NCBI GenBank assembly: GCA_029624815.1
Contig: JARSSH010000066.1
Span: 1-45,883 of the forward strand
Direction of reading: 5' to 3'
Source of the DNA: Candidatus Competibacter sp.
GTDB taxonomy: Bacteria; Pseudomonadota; Gammaproteobacteria; Competibacterales; Competibacteraceae
Length of the DNA: 45,883 nt
Below the pieces are notes generated by a model. That model searched no databases and was not told where the DNA came from. It saw only the letters and a list, made by a program, of their open reading frames with translations. Every line of letters starts with the position of its first letter. Position 1 is the stretch's first letter. A program made the position numbers and the translations under genes. Shown in pieces: positions 39,551-45,883 of the stretch.

Positions 39551-40237
39551 TCACCGATAAGCGATGATGCGCACCTCGCTGTTCCACTCGCCGAAAAACG
39601 GCTTGCCTTCCGCTTGCAGAATCAGTTGCCGATTCTTTGGCATCGGCAACCAAACGTTGTCGGAATTGTAGCCCCACCCTCCCTGCGATTGGCCGGTAGC
39701 GTACAGATAGAACGACACCTCACGACCATCGTCCAACATCGTCGTCACCCGAAACCGATGGGGTCCGCCCTCGACATAGCCGGTGGCCACTTGCGCGTAC
39801 AGCAGGATTTCGCGCGCCGAATCCGGAACGGTAACCGGGATCGGATACACGGCCTGTTTACCGCCCCCTTCGGGAAAGCCGCCCAAGGGCACGTCGATCG
39901 GCTGGTACGCCTTCCAAATCGGATCGGTGGCCGCGCTCGCCGGTCGCGCCGCCGCCGCGGGCTTTTCCACCTTGCGCCGTAGGGCCGCGACGCTCTTGCG
40001 GGCGCCCTGGATGTCGCGGCCGACTTCGGCCAGCGACTGGTCGAGCGCCAGCCACTGTTCTCGCCGTTGTTCGACGATCCGACGCTCCAGCGCCGCCAGT
40101 CGAGTATCGAGCGCCGTCAACCTCGCCTCCAGCACGGCTTGCCCCACCGGCGGCGGCGATTCCGATTCCAGCGTCGCGCAGCCTGCCGCCAGCATCCCGC
40201 TCAAGGCGGATGACGCCCAAATCCGCAGCAACTTCAT
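39551..40237 (-). CDS. putative lipoprotein with coiled coil and C-terminal beta domain
   Basis: A 228-residue protein. The signal peptide MKLLRIWASSALSGMLA ends in a lipobox AAGC (Cys about 20). A coiled coil follows (about 35-90, LEARLTALDTRLAALERRIV, then VAALRRKVEKP), then a linker, then a beta-rich C-terminal domain (about 108-228; YPIPVTVPDSAREILLYAQV, GPHRFRVTTMLDDGREVSFY, GWGYNSDNVWLPMPKNRQLI). The coiled coil may give oligomerisation near the cell wall, as in Lpp or YbgF-type proteins. No known family recognised. On the minus strand a perfect TATAAT (40282-40277) lies about 40 bases before the start. Confidence 0.65.
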   Translation of the reverse strand: MKLLRIWASSALSGMLAAGCATLESESPPPVGQAVLEARLTALDTRLAALERRIVEQRREQWLALDQSLAEVGRDIQGARKSVAALRRKVEKPAAAARPASAATDPIWKAYQPIDVPLGGFPEGGGKQAVYPIPVTVPDSAREILLYAQVATGYVEGGPHRFRVTTMLDDGREVSFYLYATGQSQGGWGYNSDNVWLPMPKNRQLILQAEGKPFFGEWNSEVRIIAYR

Positions 40238-40276
40238 GTCTTTTTCCCGATCGTTTTTTATTTGAATGAGCTAGGC

Positions 40277-40338
40277 ATTATACCGACCGCGCCACAGTGG
40301 TTCCCGCTCGCTTGCAAGCACCGTGGATAGGGTATATT
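40277..40338. promoter_or_regulatory. divergent -10 elements between the lipoprotein and vWA genes
   Basis: On the minus strand a perfect TATAAT (40282-40277) faces the lipoprotein gene. On the plus strand TATATT (40333-40338) precedes the vWA gene, with TTGCAA (40312-40317) 15 bases before it. Matching -35 boxes are poor, so only the -10 elements are persuasive. Confidence 0.35.
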
Positions 40339-40379
40339 TCACGCGGTTGCACCAGCGCTTCCCGAGAGGAACCCCCAGG

Positions 40380-41075
40380 ATGAACGAACTCGATCTGTCC
40401 CGACAAACCCCGTTCGGCGCGGATTTCAGCGTTGCCGAATTCGCCGACAACCCGGAGCCGCGCTGCCCCTGCGTGCTGCTGCTGGACAACTCCTGGTCCA
40501 TGAGCGGTCACCCAATCGCCGAACTCAACGAAGGGCTGGCCACCTTCAAGGACGAACTGCTGGCCGACAGCCTGGCGGCCAAGCGGGTCGAAATCGCCAT
40601 CGTCAGCTTCGGCCCGGTCCAGGTGGTCAACGAATTTCAGACCGCCGAGCACTTCACGCCGCCGCAACTGACGGCGCGCAAGGACACGCCCATGGGCCTG
40701 GCGATCATCCAGGGGCTGGAGTTGCTGGAGCAGCGCAAGGCGTTGTACCGCGAACACGGCATCCCCTTCTTTCGTCCCTGGGTGTTCCTGATCACCGACG
40801 GCAGCCCCACCGACGACTGGAAAGCCGCCGCCCGGGAAGTCCGCAAGGGCGAGGAAAACCGCGCCTTCGCCTTCTTCGCGGTCGGGGTCGAGGGCGCCAA
40901 CCTGGATATCCTTCAGCAAATTTCCGCGCGCCAGCCGCTGCGCTTGAAGGGACTGCGGTTCCGCGAGATGTTCCAATGGCTGTCCAACTCGATGCGCTCG
41001 GTGTCGCGCTCGGTGCCGGGCGCCGAAGTACCGCTGGGCAATCCCACCGCGCCCGACGGCTGGGCCTCGGTGTGA
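40380..41075 (+). CDS. TerY-like von Willebrand factor A domain protein
   Basis: A 231-residue single-domain vWA protein of the TerY type. The metal-ion-dependent adhesion site is complete: DNSWSMSG (DxSxS, about residues 33-40), the Thr in KDTPMGLAI, and the Asp in [12 protein letters not shown]. No signal peptide or TM, so cytoplasmic. AGAGGA lies nine bases before the ATG at 40380. Its stop overlaps the GTG of the PP2C gene by four bases. TerY, PP2C and a kinase together form the TerY-P triad described in comparative genomics of tellurite/stress-resistance systems, where the vWA protein is thought to present the phosphorylation target. Confidence 0.88.
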   Translation: MNELDLSRQTPFGADFSVAEFADNPEPRCPCVLLLDNSWSMSGHPIAELNEGLATFKDELLADSLAAKRVEIAIVSFGPVQVVNEFQTAEHFTPPQLTARKDTPMGLAIIQGLELLEQRKALYREHGIPFFRPWVFLITDGSPTDDWKAAAREVRKGEENRAFAFFAVGVEGANLDILQQISARQPLRLKGLRFREMFQWLSNSMRSVSRSVPGAEVPLGNPTAPDGWASV

Positions 41076-42046
41076 ACGAATCGGACGGCTGGCGCTATGT
41101 CCACGCCAGCGTGGCGGGCGTGGCGCACCTCGTCGATGGGAGCGGCTGTCAGGATGCTTGCGCGGCCCACCTACTGCCCGGATCGAAATCGAATCCCGTG
41201 CTGGTGCTGGCCGCCGCCGACGGGGCCGGCAGCGCCGCCCTCTCGGGCGTCGGCGCGGAACTGGCTTGCCAGACCCTGCTGGCCGAATGCGCGGCCTGGC
41301 TGACGGTGGCTCCCATCGACGCGGATTGGACGCCGACCGTGGCCGAAACACTGTTCCAACAGGTCCGAAACGCGCTGGAGCGCCTCGCGACGGACACGGA
41401 GCAACCGATCCGGGAATTCGCCTGTACCCTGCTGGGCGCGGTGGTGGCGGCCGACCGCGCCCTGTTCCTGCAAATCGGCGACGGCGCCATCGTGGTCGGC
41501 ACCCCGGACGAGGGTTATCGGCCGGTGTTCTGGCCGCAGGGCGGCGAATATGCCAACGAGACCTACTTCGTCACCGACAACGCCGCCGCCGCCCATCTGG
41601 AATGCACGCTACTGACCGAACCCATCCTTGAAGTCGCGCTACTGACCGATGGCCTGCAACGACTGGCGCTGCACTATCGAACCCGCCAAGCTCACCAACC
41701 GTTTTTCCGTCCCTTGTTCCAGCACTTGCGCGAATACCCCGAATCCGGCTGTCCGACGGCGCTGGTGGCCGCGCTGGAACGTCTGCTCGCCAGCCCAGCG
41801 ATCAACCAGCGCACCCACGACGACAAGACCCTGATCCTGGCCACCCGGCTAACGGCGGCGAAGCCCGCCGAGGACGCCACCGACGCCGGCATCGCCCCCC
41901 TCCCTCCAACTTCCGATTCCAGCGGCGAGGGAGAACCGCCCATCGGCCCGACCAGGACGCCCTACCCCACCGACGGGGGAGACGAGAACGAAAAAACGCT
42001 CCCCGAATTCGAGCCTCGGGACGAATCCGGTGACGAGGCTGTATAG
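41072..42046 (+). CDS. PP2C-like protein phosphatase of a TerY-P triad
   Basis: A 324-residue cytoplasmic phosphatase. It starts at GTG 41072, overlapping the vWA stop (GTGA). PP2C motifs: [72 protein letters not shown] and [13 protein letters not shown]. These correspond to the metal-binding Asp residues of the family, in the divergent form used by TerY-linked phosphatases. A low-complexity Pro/Glu-rich tail follows. The last 17 bases overlap the kinase gene, so all three genes should be translated together. It would reverse the partner kinase. Confidence 0.85.
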   Translation: MNESDGWRYVHASVAGVAHLVDGSGCQDACAAHLLPGSKSNPVLVLAAADGAGSAALSGVGAELACQTLLAECAAWLTVAPIDADWTPTVAETLFQQVRNALERLATDTEQPIREFACTLLGAVVAADRALFLQIGDGAIVVGTPDEGYRPVFWPQGGEYANETYFVTDNAAAAHLECTLLTEPILEVALLTDGLQRLALHYRTRQAHQPFFRPLFQHLREYPESGCPTALVAALERLLASPAINQRTHDDKTLILATRLTAAKPAEDATDAGIAPLPPTSDSSGEGEPPIGPTRTPYPTDGGDENEKTLPEFEPRDESGDEAV

Positions 42047-44033
42047 CGGCGCTGGCCACCGCGTCGAACCGGGCAAGACGTTGGGGCGTGGCGGCGAAGG
42101 TGCGGTCCATGACATCGTCGGCCGACCGGGCTTCGTCGCCAAGATCTACCATCAGGCAGTCGGTGCCGACAAGGCGCTCAAACTGGAAGGGATGGCCCGG
42201 CAAGCCCATCCCAGCCTGCTGGAAATCGCCGCCTGGCCGGTGGACGTACTGCGCACCCAGCCGACCGGTCCGATCTGCGGCTTCGTCATGCCCAAGGTCA
42301 GCGGCTATCAGGAAATCCACAGCCTGTACGGTCCCGCGCACCGCAAGCGGGCCTTCCCGCAAGCCGACTGGTCCTTTCTGATTCATGCCGCCCGCAATCT
42401 GGCCAGCGCGTTCGAGACCATCCATGCTCGCGGCCACGTCATCGGCGACGTCAACCCCGGCAACGTAGCGATCTCGGCCCAGGCGCTGGTCAAACTGATC
42501 GATTGCGACTCCTTCCAGATCGACACGGGCAGCCGGCTGTTCTCCTGCGATGTCGGCGTACCGCAGTTTACCGCGCCGGAATTGCAGGACCGACCGTTTC
42601 ACGGGCTGCGGCGCACCCCGGACCACGACGCCTTCGGTCTGGCCTTGCTGTGTTTTCACCTGCTGTTCATGGGACGCCACCCCTTCGCCGGCCGTTATCG
42701 GGGCAAGGGCGATATGCCGATCGAGCGCGCCATCAAGGAATGCCGGTTCGCCTTCGGTCAGCACGCCGCCGCCCGCTCGATGGAGCCGCCGCCGCACACC
42801 CTGCCGTTCGCCGCCCTGCCGCGTCCGGTCGCACATCTGTTCGAACGCGCCTTCGCACCCCCCAACCCGGCTCAGCGGCGGCCTTCCGCCCGAGAGTGGC
42901 TGTTGGCGCTGGAACAGCTCGGCGGCGAGTTGCGCACCTGCCGGCACAGCGCCCTGCATAAATATCCGCAACGGTCGTCAGTCTGTCCATGGTGTGCGTT
43001 GGAGCAAACCAGCGGAACGCCGTTCTTCGTTCCAGCGGTTCATCCGCCGGCGGCTGGCGGCCTTGTCGCCGGCCTCGGCGACGCCGATCTGGAGCCGGTC
43101 TGGAATCGCATTCTGGCGGTGGAGCCCCCGACGGATGAGGAGCCTCCGGCGCCGGCCTCGACGCCACTGGCGCCCATCGTCCCCACCCCGCTGCCGGAGC
43201 CGCTGCGCCCGATCCGCCGTCGCAACGCGATCAAAACGGCGGCCATCGCCGGCATCGCCCTGACGGCGACATCGATCCACCCGCAATTGATCTGGCTGTG
43301 GCTGCCGCTGGCGACCGTCGTTTGGTCGCTGACACAGGACAACGCGGCGCGGCGAGAGCGTCAGCGCCGCCGAATGGCATTGCTGGCCGCCCGCCGGGAA
43401 CTGACGGACCTGCGGGCGGCCTGGGAACGGCACGCCAGCGCAAGATCCTTCACCGACAAGCTGCAAGCGCTGCGCGAACTGCGCGAGCGCCACCGTAAAC
43501 TGGGCGCCGAATACCAACGCGATCTGCGACGCTTGGAAACCGGCCAGCGCCAGCTTCAGTTGCAAGCATTCCTGGAGGGTCACTTCGTCGATGCGGCCCG
43601 GATTGCCGGACTGCGCGCCACCGACCGAATGGCACTGGAATCCTACGGCATCGAAACCGCCGCCGACGTGACGCCCGCCGCGCTCCAAGCGGTGCCCGGT
43701 TTTGGCCAGCACTTGGGCCAGCAGCGATACGCGGCGCTGCTGACCTGGCGTCAAGCCCTGGAACGCCAGTTCCGTTACGATCCCGACAAGGGCGCCAATC
43801 CGACCGCCGTCGCCACCCTACGCCAGCAACATGCCCAACAACGGCAACGGATCGAACGGGAACTGCTGGCGGGTTCCGACGAACTGGCTAAAATCAAGAC
43901 GGACATCCTCAAGCAGCGCGCCCAGCTCAACACCGCCCTGATCCGCCAAGCGATGCGGGAGGCGCAGGCGCGGGCCGACCTGCGGGTTTTCTATCCCGAT
44001 ATCGGGGTTTTCTGGCGGCGCAACGGCGGCTAG
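42030..44033 (+). CDS. TerY-P triad protein kinase with zinc motif, TM segment and helix-hairpin-helix end
   Basis: A 667-residue protein with GTG start at 42030. The divergent kinase domain (about 10-300) has glycine loop TLGRGGEGAVHDIV, Lys in FVAKIYH, catalytic loop GHVIGDVNPGNVAIS (Asp and Asn kept, HRD changed) and LIDCDSFQI in place of DFG. These changes are typical of this subfamily, so activity is likely. A Cys/His cluster (TCRHSALHKY, VCPWCALEQ) forms a small zinc module near 308-332. Next come a Pro-rich linker, one or two hydrophobic segments (about 410-440), a coiled coil, and a C-terminal HhH-like unit (YGIETAADVTPAALQAVPGF). HhH suggests contact with DNA. Confidence 0.85.
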   Translation: MTRLYSGAGHRVEPGKTLGRGGEGAVHDIVGRPGFVAKIYHQAVGADKALKLEGMARQAHPSLLEIAAWPVDVLRTQPTGPICGFVMPKVSGYQEIHSLYGPAHRKRAFPQADWSFLIHAARNLASAFETIHARGHVIGDVNPGNVAISAQALVKLIDCDSFQIDTGSRLFSCDVGVPQFTAPELQDRPFHGLRRTPDHDAFGLALLCFHLLFMGRHPFAGRYRGKGDMPIERAIKECRFAFGQHAAARSMEPPPHTLPFAALPRPVAHLFERAFAPPNPAQRRPSAREWLLALEQLGGELRTCRHSALHKYPQRSSVCPWCALEQTSGTPFFVPAVHPPAAGGLVAGLGDADLEPVWNRILAVEPPTDEEPPAPASTPLAPIVPTPLPEPLRPIRRRNAIKTAAIAGIALTATSIHPQLIWLWLPLATVVWSLTQDNAARRERQRRRMALLAARRELTDLRAAWERHASARSFTDKLQALRELRERHRKLGAEYQRDLRRLETGQRQLQLQAFLEGHFVDAARIAGLRATDRMALESYGIETAADVTPAALQAVPGFGQHLGQQRYAALLTWRQALERQFRYDPDKGANPTAVATLRQQHAQQRQRIERELLAGSDELAKIKTDILKQRAQLNTALIRQAMREAQARADLRVFYPDIGVFWRRNGG

Positions 44034-44057
44034 GCGGTTTCGGGCAAAGAGGTTCTG

Positions 44058-44678
44058 ATGGGCAGACGCAACGAACACACGCGCGAGGAACTCCGACAGA
44101 TCGCCCTGGAGGCCGCCGAGGAGCTGGTCGCCGCGCAGGGGCTGTCCGGCTTGAGTACCCGCAAGGTGGCCGCCCGCATCGGGTATACGGTCGGCAGCCT
44201 GTACATGGTGTTTCGCAACCTCGACGATCTGATCGTGCAAATGAACGAGCGGACCCTGGACGCCCTGCATGCGCGGCTGGCCACCGCCGTCGCCGGCCAG
44301 TCGTCGCCGGCCGCCGCCGTTCGAGCGCTGGCCCAGGGTTATATCGCCTTTGCCCTGGCCGAACCCAACCGCTGGCTGGCGATCTACCAGCATCGCCTGC
44401 CGGAGGGGGAAACCGTGCCGGATTCCTTCAGCGAGAAAGTGGCGCGGATGTTCGCGCTGGTGCAACAACAACTGATGTTGCTTTGCCCTCAACGACCGCC
44501 GGACGACAGCATCCTGGCCTCCCGCGCGCTGTGGAGCGGCATTCACGGTATCTGCATTCTCGGCTTGGGCCAGAAACTGGAAGCCGTCGGCGGTCACTCG
44601 ATCGAGGAGGTGGCCGGCTCGCTGCTGGACCATTACCTGACCGGCTTCGCCCTGCCTCGGCGACCCACCCCTTCGTGA
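44058..44678 (+). CDS. TetR/AcrR-family transcriptional regulator
   Basis: A 206-residue repressor. The N-terminal helix-turn-helix is clear (LRQIALEAAEELVAAQGLSG, LSTRKVAARIGYTVGSLYMV, FRNLDDLIVQMNE, about residues 10-60). The C-terminal ligand domain (about 80-195) resembles the WHG/TetR_C_13 type (AVRALAQGYIAFALAEPNRW, ALWSGIHGICILGLGQKLEA). It lies 24 bases after the kinase gene in the same direction and could be co-transcribed, but no target operon can be named. The ligand is unknown. Confidence 0.88.
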   Translation: MGRRNEHTREELRQIALEAAEELVAAQGLSGLSTRKVAARIGYTVGSLYMVFRNLDDLIVQMNERTLDALHARLATAVAGQSSPAAAVRALAQGYIAFALAEPNRWLAIYQHRLPEGETVPDSFSEKVARMFALVQQQLMLLCPQRPPDDSILASRALWSGIHGICILGLGQKLEAVGGHSIEEVAGSLLDHYLTGFALPRRPTPS

Positions 44679-45205
44679 CGCGCCGCCTGCCGCCAAGGCC
44701 ACGCTGTTCGCTTTCCCGCCATGCGGGACACACCACGCAAACCGCTTCGCCCCAAGGCAGCCATGCCGCCGTTCCTGGCGGATGTCAGCGCGGCTGGGTA
44801 GCATCGCCCGCCACCGTCCGTTCCCGCGCATCCGCCTGACCATGTTGCCGCCGCGCCGCTTGAGCGCGCCTCTCGGTGCCAGCCGCGTTCGCCGCCAACA
44901 GCTTGGCCGGCAACTAAACCGTCGAGGTAAGGTTATACTTGTGACAGAAGTCCCGTTAATAGCGCTACCACAAGTGATAGGGCAGACGCTGTCCAGCCAG
45001 GAGATTCCACCGCGTCAACCACGCCGCACCTCGTGGCGACCTCGTGGCGATAGGTGAGTTCCGGAAGAACGGCGAGATTGGTGGGATTTTCAGGGTGGCG
45101 AGGTCAGCACTGAATGTTATACTGCTAATAAAGACTGGTTAGATCAAACAGTTGTTTTCAACCATCATGAATTCTGGTAGATAGGCAGAAACTATATAAT
45201 CACTA
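44679..45205. other. intergenic region between the TetR gene and a gene cassette
   Basis: About 530 bases. The first 250 are GC-rich and carry only arginine-rich open frames that do not look like protein. From about 45100 the base composition shifts to AT-rich, marking the approach to the cassette. A TATAAT (45195-45200) just before the core site could serve the acetyltransferase gene. No integrase gene, attI with known sequence, tRNA or transposase is seen. Confidence 0.5.
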
Positions 45206-45215
45206 GTTGGGCGTC

Positions 45216-45674
45216 ATGAACATTCGAGCCGCGACCATCGCAGATGCAGAAGCAATCAGTGCGCTGATTATGGATCTTAGCGATCCTTTCTACACGTCAC
45301 CTACACGCGAGGGTGCGGAACCATTTCTAGCTTCTGTCAGCACAGAAGCCCAGCGTGGCTACATAGCCGCTGGCAATTTTTCGTATCACGTCGCCGAGTC
45401 TGACGGTGGGCTCGTAGCGGTTGTTGCACTCCGGGACAATTCACACCTGTTCCATCTGTTTGTGGCTAAACCACTTCAAGGCACTGGCTTAGCTAGACGC
45501 CTTTGGAACATCGTGAAAAACAACGCAATGGCGGCCGGGAATCGCGGTCAATTCACTGTCAACTCAAGCCTGAACGCTGTACCAATCTATGAGAAATTTG
45601 GTTTCGTCCGCAAAGGTGAAGTGCAATACATACACGGCATCTCCTGTCAGCCCATGCAATTGCAGTGCCGCTGA
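45216..45674 (+). CDS. GNAT-family N-acetyltransferase in a gene cassette
   Basis: A 152-residue acetyl-CoA-dependent acetyltransferase. It opens MNIRAATIADAEAISALI (beta1-alpha1 of the fold). The acetyl-CoA pyrophosphate-binding motif A is LFVAKPLQGTGLARRLWNIV (Q-x-x-G-x-G/A), followed by QFTVNSSLNAVPIYEKFGF, the typical last beta-alpha unit. The acceptor substrate is unknown; cassette-borne GNATs include aminoglycoside acetyltransferases but most are uncharacterised. The ATG at 45216 is preferred to an in-frame TTG at 45207 that lies within the recombination core site. No Shine-Dalgarno is visible, as often in cassettes. Confidence 0.85.
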   Translation: MNIRAATIADAEAISALIMDLSDPFYTSPTREGAEPFLASVSTEAQRGYIAAGNFSYHVAESDGGLVAVVALRDNSHLFHLFVAKPLQGTGLARRLWNIVKNNAMAAGNRGQFTVNSSLNAVPIYEKFGFVRKGEVQYIHGISCQPMQLQCR

Positions 45675-45680
45675 AATGAC

Positions 45681-45750
45681 GACCAACCCATCAATCCACC
45701 GGACGCTGCGCGATAAAACCGCGCAGCGCCGGTGATTTCAGACGTTAGCC
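45681..45750 (+). repeat. attC-like recombination site
   Basis: A 70-base imperfect palindrome. CGCTGCGCG (45704-45712) pairs with CGCGCAGCG (45720-45728) around a 7-base loop. The stem continues through GG/CC and CACC/GGTG and AAT/ATT with single bulged bases at A45703 and C45696. The outer AAC (45685-45687) pairs with GTT (45744-45746) of the core GTTAGCC. Extrahelical bases and a terminal GTT core are the structural marks by which integron integrases recognise attC. The core differs from GTTRRRY at one position, and the left R box is weak. Confidence 0.55.
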
Positions 45751-45760
45751 GCAAAGAAAA

Positions 45761-45883
45761 ATGTGCCTCGAAATCTTTGTACAGATTGCCCCCGATGCTA
45801 AAGCCAGAGTTGGCGCTCAGCGTCTCTCTAAAGCACCCGTTTACCCACAAATCCCAACTTATTGTAATATAGTTGTATTTTGA
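45761..45883 (+). CDS. short frame directly after attC, possible second cassette gene
   Basis: A 40-residue frame (beginning MCLEIFVQIAPDAKARVGAQ) starts ten bases after the attC core and stops exactly at the window end. Its position is what one expects for the first gene of a following cassette, and the AT-rich composition agrees. There is no ribosome site or recognised family, so it may equally be non-coding. Confidence 0.25.
   Translation: MCLEIFVQIAPDAKARVGAQRLSKAPVYPQIPTYCNIVVF

Larger units (their letters stand above)
45206..45750 (+). mobile_element. integron-type gene cassette (acetyltransferase plus attC)
   Basis: A core site GTTGGGC (45206-45212, matching GTTRRRY) lies three bases before the ATG of a GNAT gene, a spacing typical of cassette starts. 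The gene is followed seven bases later by an attC-like hairpin ending in GTTAGCC (45744-45750). The region is visibly lower in GC than the host. No integrase lies in the 4 kb to the left, so this is either an orphan cassette or the first of an array running out of the window. Confidence 0.6.

Noticed and set aside
43818-44843. 341-residue minus-strand frame opposite the TetR gene and kinase end
   Set aside because: It overlaps two well-supported plus-strand genes and shows no family features.
44782-45057. 91-residue plus-strand frame in the intergenic region before the cassette
   Set aside because: Arginine/proline-rich composition changing mid-frame, no ribosome site and no recognisable motif.
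45647-45850. 67-residue minus-strand frame across the attC site
   Set aside because: Its coding potential comes from the attC palindrome; reading frames across attC hairpins are common artefacts.

Overview
The window is GC-rich chromosomal DNA from what looks like a gammaproteobacterium. The protein set (PEP carboxylase, phosphoglucose isomerase, NAD-type malic enzyme, DUF1820, YdcH/DUF465, an entericidin-like lipoprotein, Mla-type and TerY-type genes) would suit a glycogen- or PHA-accumulating lineage such as Candidatus Competibacter. That placement is an inference from gene content only. No rRNA, tRNA or CRISPR was seen.

Layout. 26-1857 (minus): a MacB/LolD-type ABC ATPase and FtsX-like permease. 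2223-6445 (plus): a ligand-binding lipoprotein translationally coupled to a Cache-HAMP-PAS-PAS-GGDEF-EAL protein, probably a sensor feeding c-di-GMP. 6539-7826 (minus): a small membrane protein and an AT-rich, probably acquired, methyltransferase with a start-less reading frame upstream. 7858-11941 (plus): nitrate uptake. The antiterminator nasT is followed by a leader with a sigma-54 promoter, a two-hairpin ANTAR RNA element and an intrinsic terminator, then nrtA, nrtB and nrtC. 12114-24372: mostly housekeeping genes: DUF1820, a SWIM zinc-finger protein, an ArgD/AstC aminotransferase, a 51-residue zinc ribbon, a polar amino-acid ABC transporter, ppc, pgi, an entericidin-like lipoprotein and YdcH.

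24456-36927 is the most unusual part. A PP2C phosphatase (minus) diverges from a plus-strand run: a membrane-anchored pseudokinase with a periplasmic FGE/SUMF1-like domain; an MlaE-type permease; an ABC ATPase-like protein that has lost every catalytic motif; an MCE (MlaD-type) protein; a TPR lipoprotein; an apparently active Ser/Thr kinase with another FGE-like domain; and an exported CsgG-like/PEGA-repeat/POTRA-like protein. This resembles in logic the threonine-phosphorylation pathway of type VI secretion (kinase, phosphatase, SUMF1 protein, ABC transporter, lipoprotein), but it is built on an MCE lipid transporter with no T6SS gene in view. I regard it as the best candidate for an undescribed system.

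37016-44678: malic enzyme, two poorly known exported proteins, then a compact overlapping vWA (TerY-like), PP2C and kinase-HhH triad of the TerY-P type, followed by a TetR regulator. 45206-45883: a lower-GC GNAT acetyltransferase bounded by a GTTGGGC core site and an attC-like hairpin. This looks like an integron gene cassette with no integrase in the window, and a second small frame begins right after the attC.
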